50,361 nucleotides of DNA from Hyphomicrobiales bacterium. GTDB lineage: Bacteria > Pseudomonadota > Alphaproteobacteria > Rhizobiales > Beijerinckiaceae. A program made the translations under genes and the position numbers. The notes beneath the pieces are model-generated. The model made no database searches. It saw only the letters and a list, made by a program, of their open reading frames with translations, and had not been told where the DNA came from. The stretch lies in NCBI GenBank assembly GCA_028290705.1, contig JAQGJH010000028.1, forward strand, positions 1 to 50,361, written 5' to 3'. Below, piece after piece: positions 7,847 to 16,930 of the stretch; the first letter of the stretch is position 1; every line of letters starts with the position of its first letter.

Positions 7847-9120
7847 GTACGCTTGTCTTCGTCGGCTTGCCGATCACGCTCCTGATGCTCGGACTGCCGG
7901 TCTTTCTGGTCCTGATCGTCGCGGCGCTCGCCGGCATCCTGTTCATGGGCGGCATTCCGCTTCAGGCTGTGCACACCGCCATGTTCGGCAGCCTCGACAG
8001 CTTCGCGCTTCTGGCCGTTCCGTTGTTCATTCTGGCGGGCGACATCATGGCGCGCGGCGGCATTGCGCGCCGCCTGATCGAACTCGTGCTCACCGTCGTG
8101 GGCGGCGTCCGCGGCTCCCTTGCACTCGCGACGATCGGCGCGGCTTCGGCCTTCGGAGCCATGTCCGGGTCGAGCGTCGCCTGCGTCGCCGCCATTGGCA
8201 AGCTCACCCTTCCGGCGCTCGAGAAGAACGGCTACGGCCGCACCTTCGGCGTCAGTCTCATCACCGCCACGGGCGTGATCGACGTCATCATCCCGCCGTC
8301 GATCCCGATGATCATCTATGCGATCGCCGCGCAGCAATCCGTCACCACTTTGTTCCTCGCCGGCATCGTCCCGGGACTGATCGTCGCCGGGGCTTTGTCG
8401 CTCTACGTCGTGGTGCGCGCCCGCATCGAAATGATCCCCATCGGCGACCCGGCGCGCTGGCGCAACATCGCCGAGGCGCTACGCCATGGCATTTGGTCTC
8501 TGCTCGCCCCGGTCGTCATCCTGGGCGGCATTTACGGCGGCCTCTTCACGCCGACGGAAGCTGCCGGCATCGCCTGCATCTACGCCATTCTCATTTCCGT
8601 CTACGTGCACCGTGAGATCACCTGGTCTCAGGTCTGGGACATCATGCTCGACTCGTCGGTCCTGGTCGGACAGATCATGATCATCGTGGCGGCGGCGGGC
8701 GCGTACGCTTGGTTCATCACCACCAGCGGATTTGCGGCTCAACTCGTCTCGACCATCTCGTCACTGTCGCTCGAGACATGGCTGCTGTTGCTGGTCATCA
8801 ATCTGCTGCTGCTCGTCGTCGGCAGTATTCTCGAGCCTCCGGCCGCGATCCTGGTGCTGATGCCGCTGCTCGCGCCCATCACCCAGCAGGCCGGGATCGA
8901 TCCGATCCACTTCGGCCTCGTGGTCACGGTCAATCTGGCGATCGGCATGTTCCTTCCGCCGTTCGGTCTCAACCTCTTCGCCTCGCACGCTCTGTTCGGC
9001 ACGCCTCTGCCTACGCTCTATCGCGGCGTGCTGCCGTTCCTGCTGATCTACCTGGCCGTGCTCGTCCTGCTCACCTACGTGCCGGCCGTGACGCTGGCGC
9101 CCCTGTCCTGGTTCAAATGA
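7843..9120 (+). CDS. dctM: TRAP transporter large permease subunit, DctM family
   Basis: The 425-residue protein has the normal DctM length with about 12 membrane helices. It shows the family motifs FALLAVPLFILAGDIMARGGIARRL near residue 50, GAMSGSSVACVAAIGKLTLPAL near residue 105, and the SIPMIIYAIAAQQSVTTLFLAGIVPG stretch. The ATG at 7843 overlaps the dctQ stop by four bases. It is the sodium-coupled transport channel of the TRAP complex. The UbiD-family gene starts 42 bp downstream on the same strand, so uptake and decarboxylation are probably co-transcribed. Confidence 0.93.
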   Translation: MSTLVFVGLPITLLMLGLPVFLVLIVAALAGILFMGGIPLQAVHTAMFGSLDSFALLAVPLFILAGDIMARGGIARRLIELVLTVVGGVRGSLALATIGAASAFGAMSGSSVACVAAIGKLTLPALEKNGYGRTFGVSLITATGVIDVIIPPSIPMIIYAIAAQQSVTTLFLAGIVPGLIVAGALSLYVVVRARIEMIPIGDPARWRNIAEALRHGIWSLLAPVVILGGIYGGLFTPTEAAGIACIYAILISVYVHREITWSQVWDIMLDSSVLVGQIMIIVAAAGAYAWFITTSGFAAQLVSTISSLSLETWLLLLVINLLLLVVGSILEPPAAILVLMPLLAPITQQAGIDPIHFGLVVTVNLAIGMFLPPFGLNLFASHALFGTPLPTLYRGVLPFLLIYLAVLVLLTYVPAVTLAPLSWFK

Positions 9121-9162
9121 TCCCCGCGTGCGTGCGCCGCCGGGACGCTGTGGAGTGAAACG

Positions 9163-10590
9163 ATGACGGCCGTCTACGAGGATCTGCGGGACTTCATCGA
9201 GCAGGTTGACGCCATCGGCGCCCTGCGCCGCGTGCCCGGCGCCGATCCGCATCTCGAAATCGGCGCCGTCACCGAAGTCGCCGCCGGCATGCCCGACTGC
9301 CCGGCTTTGCTGTTCGACGACATCCCGGGCTTTCCGCGCGGATTCCGCATCTTCACCAACGCCACCGTGCAGGCGCGCCGCGCCGCCCTGGCGCTGGGCA
9401 TCGACACGAGCCTCACGCCCATCGAGGCCTTGAAAGTCTGGAAGCAGAAGCGCTCGAAGCTCGAGCCGATCGCGCCGGTCGCGGTGAAGCGTGCGGCATT
9501 CCTCGAAAACTCTCAGCAGGGCCGCGACGTCGATCTTTCGATCTTTCCGACGCCGCACTGGCATCGCAAGGACGGCGGTCCTTACATTGGGTCGGGCAGT
9601 CTCGTCATCATGCGCGATCCCGACACTGGCTGGGTCAATGCCTCGATCTATCGCGTGCAGGTCCACGCGAAGAACCGCGTCACCATCCAGTTCGATCACA
9701 TGGGCCGGCACGGCAACATGATCGCGCAGAAATACTGGGACCGCGGCCAATCCTGCCCGGTCGCGGTGGTCAACGGGGAAGATCCGGCGCTGTTCATCGC
9801 GGGCTTCGAATATCTGCCTGCCGGCGTGTCCGAATATGCGTTTGCGGGCGCCATCAAGGGCCGGGCCATCGAAATGTGCGACGGACTCGTCACCGGCCTG
9901 CCGCTGCCGGCGCGCGCCGAGATCATCCTCGAAGGACATCTCCTGCACCCGTCGGAAATGACCTTGCCGGAAGGACCCTTCGGCGAGTTCACCGGTTATT
10001 ACGCCGCCGACGCGCGACCCGCCCCGGTGATGGACGTCACGGCCGTGCATTATCGCAGCAACCCCGTTCTGCTGGGCTCGCCCCCGATGAAGCCGCCGCG
10101 GTTCCACTTCGGCCTGCCGTTCCGCGCCGCCAGCATCTGGGGCGATCTGGAAGCCGCGGGCGTCACCGACGTCATCGGCGCCTGGCAGCACGTCTCGCAA
10201 CTCATGACCGTCGTGTCGATCGAGCAGCGTTACGCGGGCCACGCCAAGCGCGCGGGCCTCATCGCCGCCGCCAACAGCTACATGGGCCGGCTGGTCGTGA
10301 TCGTCGACGAAGACGTCGACCCCTCGAATCTCGCCGACGTCATGTGGGCCGTGACGACGCGCGCCGAACCCTCGGAATCGGTGGACATCATCCGCGAAGC
10401 CTGGAGTTCCGCGCTCGATCCGCGCATTCCCCCGGAGGACAAGGCGCGTGGCACGACGTCTCACTCCAAGATGATCATCAACGCGTGCAAACCATTCGCC
10501 TGGCGCAAGGACTTTCCTCCGAGCTCAGCCCTGTCGATCGCGGAAGCGCGCGACATCGAGCGCAAATGGGGCGACGTGCTGAAGGGCTGA
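9163..10590 (+). CDS. UbiD-family decarboxylase (prenylated-FMN dependent), copy 1
   Basis: The 475-residue protein carries the UbiD catalytic set: Arg164 in NASIYRVQ and the Glu pair E270/E275 in EGPFGEFTGYY, equivalent to Arg173, Glu277 and Glu282 of Aspergillus Fdc1. The family reversibly decarboxylates aromatic, heteroaromatic or alpha,beta-unsaturated acids with prenylated FMN. The prenyltransferase UbiX that makes this cofactor is not encoded in the window. A GGAG ribosome-binding site lies at 9152-9155. As the last enzyme gene of the module after two carboxylate importers, it is the best candidate for the first or second catabolic step on the imported acid. It is only distantly similar to the second UbiD at 21079-22503, so the two probably have different substrates. 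Confidence 0.9.
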   Translation: MTAVYEDLRDFIEQVDAIGALRRVPGADPHLEIGAVTEVAAGMPDCPALLFDDIPGFPRGFRIFTNATVQARRAALALGIDTSLTPIEALKVWKQKRSKLEPIAPVAVKRAAFLENSQQGRDVDLSIFPTPHWHRKDGGPYIGSGSLVIMRDPDTGWVNASIYRVQVHAKNRVTIQFDHMGRHGNMIAQKYWDRGQSCPVAVVNGEDPALFIAGFEYLPAGVSEYAFAGAIKGRAIEMCDGLVTGLPLPARAEIILEGHLLHPSEMTLPEGPFGEFTGYYAADARPAPVMDVTAVHYRSNPVLLGSPPMKPPRFHFGLPFRAASIWGDLEAAGVTDVIGAWQHVSQLMTVVSIEQRYAGHAKRAGLIAAANSYMGRLVVIVDEDVDPSNLADVMWAVTTRAEPSESVDIIREAWSSALDPRIPPEDKARGTTSHSKMIINACKPFAWRKDFPPSSALSIAEARDIERKWGDVLKG

Positions 10591-10616
10591 TCCCGAACCC
10601 TCAAGCGATTCTTGAC

Positions 10617-10672
10617 TGCGGATTGAACCCAAGACCCCGCTTGGTCGTTGCTCTACCGGTCGACGTCCGGCC
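10617..10672 (-). other. Possible decayed tRNA fragment
   Basis: Read on the minus strand, this stretch carries GGTAGAGCAAC (like a tRNA D-arm) and, about 15 bases later, GGGTTCAATCC (like a T-arm), in the right order and close together. The first is preceded by a GGCCGG-like acceptor end. The anticodon arm is too short, the D-stem lacks its GCTC half, and the acceptor strands do not pair, so it cannot be a working tRNA. It could be a remnant left by an old integration or deletion event, or chance. Confidence 0.25.
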
Positions 10673-10688
10673 ATGGGAGAGAGTCTGC

Positions 10689-10775
10689 ATGTTGAAATTC
10701 CTCGGCGGCACCATTGGCGTGATCTTCCTCATCGGCCTTCTGGTCGTGATCGGAATCTTCGCCCTGATTTTCTAG
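10689..10775 (+). CDS. 28-residue single-helix membrane peptide (hypothetical)
   Basis: A short frame with a good ribosome-binding site (GGGAG, 10675-10679) encodes 28 residues. They begin MLKFLGG and continue as one uninterrupted hydrophobic helix (GVIFLIGLLVVIGIFALIF) with a Lys at the N-terminal side. That is the look of a real small inner-membrane protein rather than random GC-rich sequence. It follows the UbiD gene by 98 bp and ends three bases before the convergent GntR gene. No function can be assigned. Small proteins of this kind often modulate a transporter or kinase, which is only a possibility here. Confidence 0.5.
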   Translation: MLKFLGGTIGVIFLIGLLVVIGIFALIF

Positions 10776-10778
10776 GCG

Positions 10779-11450
10779 TCACGCGCTCTTCTCACGCGGA
10801 GGCTGCGTGCCCGAGAGTTGCTCGAATGCGTCTTCCACGAGATTGACGTGCCGCAGCATGGCCGCATGTGCCTGTGCGGCGTCGCCCCGCAAGATTGCCA
10901 GGAGCACGACCTCGTGCTCGGCATGCGACAGCGCCAGGCGGCCCGGCGCGCGAAACTGCGCGCGGCGGAACGGCGACAGCCTGCGGCGCAGGTTGGTGGC
11001 GATCTCCACCAGGGCGGAATTATGCGTGCCGGCATAGATCGCCGAGTGGAACGCCACGTTGGCTTCGGCGTAGCTGTCTTCGTTGCGTGCCCGCGCCATG
11101 TCGCCCATGCGCTCATGAAGCGCTTCAAGCCGCCGCCGTTCGATCGGCGACATGCCCAGCGCCGACAGCCGCGCGCAGGTCGCCTCGATCTCTCCCATGG
11201 CCACGAACAATTCGAACAGATGCTCGGACGTGATCTGCGTCACGGTCGCGCCGCGCCGGGGGCGCATGTCGATCAGGCCCGTGGTGGCGAGCAGCCGCAG
11301 CGCTTCACGAACCGGGGTGCGTGAAACGCCGTAACGGTCGGCCAGCCCCTGTTCGTCGAGGCGCGCGCCGGGAACGAACTCGCCCGACAGAATGGCGTCG
11401 GCGATCTCACCTGCAAGTCGTTCGGCGCGTGTCATGTCGTTTTCAGTCAC
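10779..11450 (-). CDS. GntR-family transcriptional regulator, FCD (FadR/VanR) subfamily
   Basis: The 223-residue protein has an N-terminal winged helix (about residues 8-75) with the GntR signature LADRYGVSRTPVREALRLLATTGLIDMRPRRGATV. A C-terminal FCD ligand-binding domain follows, with the metal-site elements NVAFHSAIYAGTHN near residue 127 and DAAQAHAAMLRHV near residue 190. FCD regulators are usually repressors released by small organic acids. The gene is divergent from the peptide-type ABC and Atz operon and convergent with module 1, so either could be its target. The divergent position favours the ABC operon. Candidate operators lie in 11524-11594. Confidence 0.93.
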   Translation of the reverse strand: MTENDMTRAERLAGEIADAILSGEFVPGARLDEQGLADRYGVSRTPVREALRLLATTGLIDMRPRRGATVTQITSEHLFELFVAMGEIEATCARLSALGMSPIERRRLEALHERMGDMARARNEDSYAEANVAFHSAIYAGTHNSALVEIATNLRRRLSPFRRAQFRAPGRLALSHAEHEVVLLAILRGDAAQAHAAMLRHVNLVEDAFEQLSGTQPPREKSA

Positions 11451-11523
11451 CGCGTTGCTTTCTCTCGGTATAGCGGCATTCGTGCTCCGCCTCGTGCCCT
11501 CTTGTTGAGCCGGCCACGCTTAA

Positions 11524-11594
11524 ATTTGGGCACACGAGACTGACATTTGGGCATGCGATCCATCAATATTGTATGCAACTCTTGTGCGATGCAA
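11524..11594. promoter_or_regulatory. Divergent control region: ATTTGGGCA direct repeats and TTGTATGCAA-type sites
   Basis: Between the GntR gene and the ABC operon are two exact copies of ATTTGGGCA (11524-11532 and 11545-11553), 21 bp apart or two helical turns. Then come TTGTATGCAA (11569-11578) and TTGTGCGATGCAA (11583-11595 region). The last two have TTG...CAA arms, which suits the small palindromes bound by FCD-type GntR dimers. The region lies directly upstream of the binding-protein gene, whose ATG is at 11610. Assignment to the adjacent GntR is inference. Confidence 0.4.
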
Positions 11595-11609
11595 GCGCGG
11601 GGGTGGGAT

Positions 11610-13235
11610 ATGGATCGTCGTGATTTTCTGAAAAAGGCCGGCGCGACTGCGGCCGCATCTGCAACCGGCGTTGCCGCTCCGGCGGTGTTCACGTCCGCCA
11701 GTGCGCAATCGCGGGCCGAGACGCTGCTGATCGTCTCGGAAAGCGGCCCCAACAATCTCGACATCCACGGCGTCGGCACCAACGTGCCGGGCTACGAAGT
11801 TTCGTGGAACTGCTACGACCGCCTCATCAGCCACGAGATGAAGACGGGCCCCAATGGCGTCGCCTATTACGACCGCGACAAGTTCAAGCCGGAACTCGCC
11901 GAGGACATGAACGTCGGCAAGGATTCGGCGACCTTCAAGTTGCGGCGGGACGCCAAGTTCCACGACGGCACGCCGGTCACGGCCCAGGACGTGAAGTGGT
12001 CTCTCGACCGCGCCGTCTCGGTCGGAGGTTTCCCGACCTTCCAGAAGAAGGCGGGCTCGCTCGAAAAGCCCGAGCAGTTCGTCGTCGTGGACGATCACAC
12101 GGTCCGGGTGGACTTCATCCGGCCCGACAGGCTCACGATCCCAGATCTCGCGGTCATCGTGCCCTGCATCGTCAACTCCGGTCTGGTGAAAAAGAATGCC
12201 GGGCCGAACGACCCGTGGGGCCTCGAATACACCAAGCAGAACACCGCAGGTTCAGGCGCCTACCGCTGCACCAAATGGACGCCCGGCACGGAAGTGGTGC
12301 TCGAGCGGAACAACGATTGGAAGGGCGGAGCGCAGCCAAAGATCCCGCGCATCATCTGGCGCATGGTCCCGTCAGCCGGCAATCGCCGAGCGCTTCTCGA
12401 GCGCGGCGACGCAGACATTTCCTACGATCTGCCCAGCAAGGATTTCGCTGAACTGAAGTCGAGTTCCAGGCTCAACATCGTGTCGACGCCCTATTCGAAC
12501 GGCATCCAGTACATCGGCATGAACGTCAAGAAGCCGCCGTTCGACAATCCGAAAGTCCGGCAGGCGGTCGCCCATGCGCTGCCCTACCAGAAGATCATGG
12601 ATGCGGTGCAGTTCGGTCTCTCGGAGCCCATGTTCGGCGCGCCCGCCGGGGCGGCCACCAAGGCCGAATGGCCGCAGCCGCACAAGTACAATACCGATCT
12701 GGCGAAAGCCCGCGCACTGCTGGCCGAGGCCGGCATGCCCAACGGTTTCGAGACCACCATTTCCTTCGATCTCGGTTTCGCGGGCGTCAACGAGCCGCTT
12801 TGCGTTCTCGTCCAGGAGAGCCTCGCGCTCATCGGCATCAAGGCGACGATCAACAAGGTGCCGGGCGCGAACTGGCGCACCGAGTTGAACAAGAAGGAAA
12901 TGCCGCTCTTCACCAACGTCTTCTCGGGCTGGCTGGACTATCCGGAATATTTCTACTTCTGGTGCTACGATGGCCAGAACTCCGTCTTCAACACGATGAG
13001 CTACCAGAATCCCGAGATGGATCGTCTGATCGCGGCGGCACGCACCTCGGCGGCGGCTGGCGAGATGGCCACCTACGAGCAGAGCGTCCGCGGCTTCGTC
13101 GACCTCGCCTACGCGGATGTGCCGCGCATTCCGCTGTTCCAGCCCTACGTCAACGTCGCGATGCAGAAGAACGTCGGTGGATACCAGTACTGGTTCCATC
13201 GCCGGCTCGATTACCGCGCCCTCACCAAGGCATGA
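11610..13235 (+). CDS. Peptide/opine-type ABC transporter substrate-binding protein (family 5)
   Basis: The 541-residue product starts MDRRDFLKKAG with a twin-arginine-type signal ending near ASAQS (about residue 32). It continues as an extracellular solute-binding protein of family 5 (DppA/OppA type), with the usual PELAEDMNVGKDSATFKLRRDAKFHDGTPVTAQDV block near residues 90-125. ATG 11610 is preferred to the ATG at 11547 because the longer form would put 21 unlikely residues before the signal. It captures the substrate for the permease and ATPase genes that follow. The same operon continues into AtzH-, AtzG-, AtzE- and AtzF-type genes, so the ligand may be a ureido or amide compound rather than a peptide, which is inference from context. 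Confidence 0.92.
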   Translation: MDRRDFLKKAGATAAASATGVAAPAVFTSASAQSRAETLLIVSESGPNNLDIHGVGTNVPGYEVSWNCYDRLISHEMKTGPNGVAYYDRDKFKPELAEDMNVGKDSATFKLRRDAKFHDGTPVTAQDVKWSLDRAVSVGGFPTFQKKAGSLEKPEQFVVVDDHTVRVDFIRPDRLTIPDLAVIVPCIVNSGLVKKNAGPNDPWGLEYTKQNTAGSGAYRCTKWTPGTEVVLERNNDWKGGAQPKIPRIIWRMVPSAGNRRALLERGDADISYDLPSKDFAELKSSSRLNIVSTPYSNGIQYIGMNVKKPPFDNPKVRQAVAHALPYQKIMDAVQFGLSEPMFGAPAGAATKAEWPQPHKYNTDLAKARALLAEAGMPNGFETTISFDLGFAGVNEPLCVLVQESLALIGIKATINKVPGANWRTELNKKEMPLFTNVFSGWLDYPEYFYFWCYDGQNSVFNTMSYQNPEMDRLIAAARTSAAAGEMATYEQSVRGFVDLAYADVPRIPLFQPYVNVAMQKNVGGYQYWFHRRLDYRALTKA

Positions 13236-13293
13236 AAACACGGGCGCGGGTTCGCCCGCGTCCGCCACGCCACTGCTGCCCGTGAGGTCTCCC

Positions 13294-14307
13294 GTGCTGA
13301 AAGTCTTTCTCGGCCGTCTGATGACCACCATTCCCGCGCTCATCGGCGTGGTCGCCGTCTCGTTTCTGCTGACGCGCGTTCTTCCGGGCGACACCGCCGC
13401 CTATTTCGCCGGCCCGGCCGCCACGCCGCAGGCGGTCGAGGAGGTGCGCAAGTCGCTCGGCCTCGACCGGCCGCTGCCCGAGCAATTCAGCCGCTACGTC
13501 GCCGATCTGTCGCGCGGCAATCTCGGCAATTCGCTGACGACGGGACAGCCGGTCCTCGAGGACCTGAAATCGCGCCTCCCGGCCTCGGCTGAACTGACTC
13601 TCTTCGGCCTCGTCCTGTCGCTGCTCGTCGCCATTCCACTCGGCATCACCGCAGCGGTGAAACAGGGTTCCTTCATCGATCATGCGTGCCGCGCCGTCGC
13701 GACCGCGGGCGTCTCGCTGCCGGTCTTCTTCACCGGCCTGCTCCTCGTCTATGTCTTCTACTTCATCCTGCAGATCTCGCCTGCGCCGCTGGGCCGCCTC
13801 GACGTCTTCGCCAGCGCGCCTCCGACCGTCACGGGCTTCTATCTGGTCGACTCGCTCATCGCGCGGGACATGCAGACCTTCAAGGCCACGCTGGCGCAAT
13901 TGCTTCTGCCCGGCATCACGCTGGCGATCTTTTCGCTGGCGCCCATCGCCCGCATCACGCGCGCGTCGATGCTGGCGGTCCTGTCGATGGAATTCATCCG
14001 CACCGCGCGCGCGTCCGGACTCGGCAAACGCACCATCATCATGACCTATGCGTTCCGCAACGCGATGCTGCCGGTCGTCACGACGCTCGGCATGGTGTTC
14101 TCGTTTCTGCTCGGCGCCAACGTGCTGGTCGAGAAAGTCTTCGCCTGGCCTGGCGTCGGCTCCTATGCGGTCGAGGCCTTGATCGCATCCGATTTCGCGC
14201 CCGTGCAGGGCTTCGTTCTCGCCATGGCGATTCTCTACATCGTCCTCAACCTGATCATCGACCTCTCGTATCGACTGATCGACCCGCGCATGGGAGCGAC
14301 CTCATGA
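13294..14307 (+). CDS. ABC transporter permease, DppB type
   Basis: The 337-residue protein has six predicted membrane segments, an N-terminal RLMTTIPALIGVVAVSFLLTRVLPGD region and the cytoplasmic EAA-type loop EFIRTARASGLGKRTIIMTYAFRNAMLPVV near residue 235, which docks on the ATPase. GTG 13294 is chosen because GAGG lies at a suitable distance upstream; another in-frame GTG at 13282 has no better signal. It forms the first half of the inner-membrane channel. Its stop overlaps the next permease start as ATGA. Confidence 0.92.
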   Translation: MLKVFLGRLMTTIPALIGVVAVSFLLTRVLPGDTAAYFAGPAATPQAVEEVRKSLGLDRPLPEQFSRYVADLSRGNLGNSLTTGQPVLEDLKSRLPASAELTLFGLVLSLLVAIPLGITAAVKQGSFIDHACRAVATAGVSLPVFFTGLLLVYVFYFILQISPAPLGRLDVFASAPPTVTGFYLVDSLIARDMQTFKATLAQLLLPGITLAIFSLAPIARITRASMLAVLSMEFIRTARASGLGKRTIIMTYAFRNAMLPVVTTLGMVFSFLLGANVLVEKVFAWPGVGSYAVEALIASDFAPVQGFVLAMAILYIVLNLIIDLSYRLIDPRMGATS

Positions 14308-15209
14308 CCGCCGCGCCGATCATCAAGGCTCCTCAGCGCCGCACATCCGCACGGTTCGCCGCGCTGTCGTCCAATCTCGCGCATGCGCGCTACGTCATCG
14401 GCGGCAACCCGGTCACGGGTTTCGCTTTCCTGCTGCTCTTCCTGCTGATCTTCTGCGCCCTCTTCGGGCCCTGGATCGTCCCCTACGATCCACTCGCCAG
14501 CGACACGTCCGCGACCCTGCAGGCGCCCTCCTGGAAGCACTGGTTCGGCACTGATCAACTGGGCCGCGACATCTTCTCGCGCGTCGTGGTCGCAACCCGG
14601 CTCGACATGACGATCGCCGTCACCTCGGTGGCGCTCGTCTTCGCGGTCGGCGGCCTGGCGGGCATCGCGTCGGGCTTTTTCGGCGGCTGGACGGACCGGA
14701 TCGTCGGCCGCATCGCCGACACCATCATGGCCTTCCCGCTTTTCGTTCTGGCCATGGGCATCGTGGCGGCGCTCGGCAACACCGTCACCAACATCGTCCT
14801 TGCCACCGCCATCATCAACTTCCCGCTCTACGTGCGCATTGCGCGCACGGAGGCCAGCGTGCGCCGCGAAGCCGGCTACGTCATGGCGGCGCGGCTCACC
14901 GGCAATTCGGACCTGCGCATCGCCCTGACGACAATCCTGCCCAACATCCTGCCGATCATGATGGTGCAGATGTCGCTGACCATGGGCTACGCCATCCTCA
15001 ATGCCGCCGGCCTGTCCTTCATCGGCCTCGGCGTACGCCCGCCGACGCCCGAATGGGGAATCATGGTGGCGGAGGGCGCTGGCTCCATCATCTCGGGTGA
15101 ATGGTGGATCGCGCTCTTCCCCGGTCTGGCGCTGATGCTCGCGGTCTTCTGCTTCAATCTCATCGGCGACGGATTGCGCGACATCGTCGATCCGCAACGG
15201 CGCACCTGA
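14304..15209 (+). CDS. ABC transporter permease, DppC type
   Basis: The 301-residue protein is the second channel subunit. It shows the DppC-type opening with a hydrophilic N-terminus, a first helix near residue 35, the periplasmic HWFGTDQLGRDIFSRVVVATR motif near residue 75, and the EAA loop YVRIARTEASVRREAGYVMAARLTGNS near residue 175. Its ATG overlaps the dppB-type stop by four bases, which means translational coupling. The ATPase gene starts 10 bp downstream. Confidence 0.92.
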   Translation: MTAAPIIKAPQRRTSARFAALSSNLAHARYVIGGNPVTGFAFLLLFLLIFCALFGPWIVPYDPLASDTSATLQAPSWKHWFGTDQLGRDIFSRVVVATRLDMTIAVTSVALVFAVGGLAGIASGFFGGWTDRIVGRIADTIMAFPLFVLAMGIVAALGNTVTNIVLATAIINFPLYVRIARTEASVRREAGYVMAARLTGNSDLRIALTTILPNILPIMMVQMSLTMGYAILNAAGLSFIGLGVRPPTPEWGIMVAEGAGSIISGEWWIALFPGLALMLAVFCFNLIGDGLRDIVDPQRRT

Positions 15210-15219
15210 GGAGACGATC

Positions 15220-16914
15220 ATGGCGTCTGCATCCTCTCTTCTCGACGTTCAGGGCCTGACGGTCGAGTTCGAAACGCGCCGCGGCGTGGTGCGCGCCGTG
15301 CGCAACATCGACATCAGCCTCGCCAAGGGAGAAACGCTCGGCATCGTCGGCGAGTCCGGCTCCGGCAAATCCGTCACCTCCTATGCGGTCATGCGTATTC
15401 TCGACCGCGCCGGAAAGATCGCCGCCGGTTCGATCCGCTTCGCCGGCATCGATCTGGACAAGGCCTCCGAAAGCGAAATGGTCGACCTGCGCGGCCGCGA
15501 AATGTCGATGATCTTCCAGAACCCGCGCGCCGCGCTCAACCCCATCCGGCGCGTCGGCCATCAGATCGAGGACGTGCTGCGCCAGCACGCCCAGGCGGGC
15601 TCGGGCGATGCGCGCGACAAGGCCGTGGATGCCTTGCGCCAGGTGAAGATCGCCCGCCCGGAGGAGCGCTACGACGCCTATCCGTTCGAGCTTTCGGGCG
15701 GCATGTGCCAGCGCATCGTCATCGCACTCGCGCTCGCCTGTCGCCCCAAGCTACTCATCGCCGACGAGCCGACGACCGGACTCGACGTCACGACCCAGAA
15801 GGCCGTGATGGAACTCATCGTCGAACTCACGCGCGAGCGCGGCATGTCGACCATCCTCATCACCCACGATCTCGGGCTGGCCGCGACCTATTGCGACCGC
15901 ATCGTCGTGATGGAGAAGGGCGCCATCGTCGAGACCGCGACGTCGGAGCAGATTTTCGCCCGCCCGGCGCACGATTACACGCGCAAGCTCATGCGCGCGA
16001 CGCCGAGGCCCGGCATCGGACTCCGCGATCTGCTGCCCGACGACGCGACCTCCACGCCCATTCCGCCCAACGCGCCCGGGGCGCCGCTCCTCACGGTCCG
16101 CGGTCTCGTAAAGGAATACGAGCGGCCCGGCGTCGGCGTGCTGGCGCGCGTTTTCGGCCGTCGCACCGATCCCGCGGTCCTTCCGTTCCGAGCCGTCGAT
16201 GGTCTGTCCTTCGAGGTCATGCGCGGCGAGAGCGTCGGTCTCGTGGGCGAATCGGGCTGCGGCAAGTCCACCACGTCGATGATGCTGATGCGGCTTCTCG
16301 ATCCGACGGAAGGCGAAATCATTTTCGATGGCGAGAACATCGGCGCGATCCCGGCCAGATCTTTCGCGGCGGATAAGTTGCGGCCCCGGATCCAGATGGT
16401 GTTCCAGGATCCGACCGACAGTCTCAATCCGCGCTACACGGCCTTTCGCGCCATCGCGGATCCGCTGCTGCGCTTCGGCGCGGCGTCGGGCGCCGACGAC
16501 CTGCGCACGCGTTGCGAAGAACTGGCCCGCACCGTCGGGCTGCCGGTCGATCTGCTCGACCGCTTTCCCCACCAGCTCTCGGGCGGCCAGAAGGCGCGCG
16601 TCGGCATCGCCCGCGCCATTGCGCTCAAGCCCGATCTGGTCGTGCTCGACGAGCCGACCGCCGCACTCGACGTGTCGGTGCAGGCCCTGGTGCTCAATCT
16701 CCTGGCCGACCTCAAGGCCACGCTCGGCATGAGCTACCTTTTCGTCAGCCACGATCTGCACGTGGTCCGGCTGATTTGCGACCGCGTCATCGTCATGAAA
16801 GGCGGTCGCATCGTCGAGCAGGGCTCCGCCGAAGATGTGCTCGACCGGCCGCAGGCCGACTACACGCGCGAACTCATCGCGGCTCTGCCGCATCCGCCTG
16901 CCGCAGCGGCCTGA
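15220..16914 (+). CDS. ABC transporter ATPase, two nucleotide-binding domains fused (DppD-DppF)
   Basis: The 564-residue protein holds two complete ATPase domains in one chain, instead of the separate DppD and DppF subunits. Domain 1 has Walker A GESGSGKS near residue 45, signature LSGGMCQR near 165 and Walker [13 protein letters not shown] near 180. Domain 2 has Walker A GESGCGKS near residue 345, signature LSGGQKAR near 455 and Walker [13 protein letters not shown] near 475. Both domains keep the oligopeptide-type C-terminal extension. It energises the import of whatever the family 5 binding protein captures. An AtzH-type gene follows 16 bp downstream, linking transport and catabolism in one operon. 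Confidence 0.94.
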   Translation: MASASSLLDVQGLTVEFETRRGVVRAVRNIDISLAKGETLGIVGESGSGKSVTSYAVMRILDRAGKIAAGSIRFAGIDLDKASESEMVDLRGREMSMIFQNPRAALNPIRRVGHQIEDVLRQHAQAGSGDARDKAVDALRQVKIARPEERYDAYPFELSGGMCQRIVIALALACRPKLLIADEPTTGLDVTTQKAVMELIVELTRERGMSTILITHDLGLAATYCDRIVVMEKGAIVETATSEQIFARPAHDYTRKLMRATPRPGIGLRDLLPDDATSTPIPPNAPGAPLLTVRGLVKEYERPGVGVLARVFGRRTDPAVLPFRAVDGLSFEVMRGESVGLVGESGCGKSTTSMMLMRLLDPTEGEIIFDGENIGAIPARSFAADKLRPRIQMVFQDPTDSLNPRYTAFRAIADPLLRFGAASGADDLRTRCEELARTVGLPVDLLDRFPHQLSGGQKARVGIARAIALKPDLVVLDEPTAALDVSVQALVLNLLADLKATLGMSYLFVSHDLHVVRLICDRVIVMKGGRIVEQGSAEDVLDRPQADYTRELIAALPHPPAAAA

Positions 16915-16930
16915 CCCCGGAGGCGACCGC

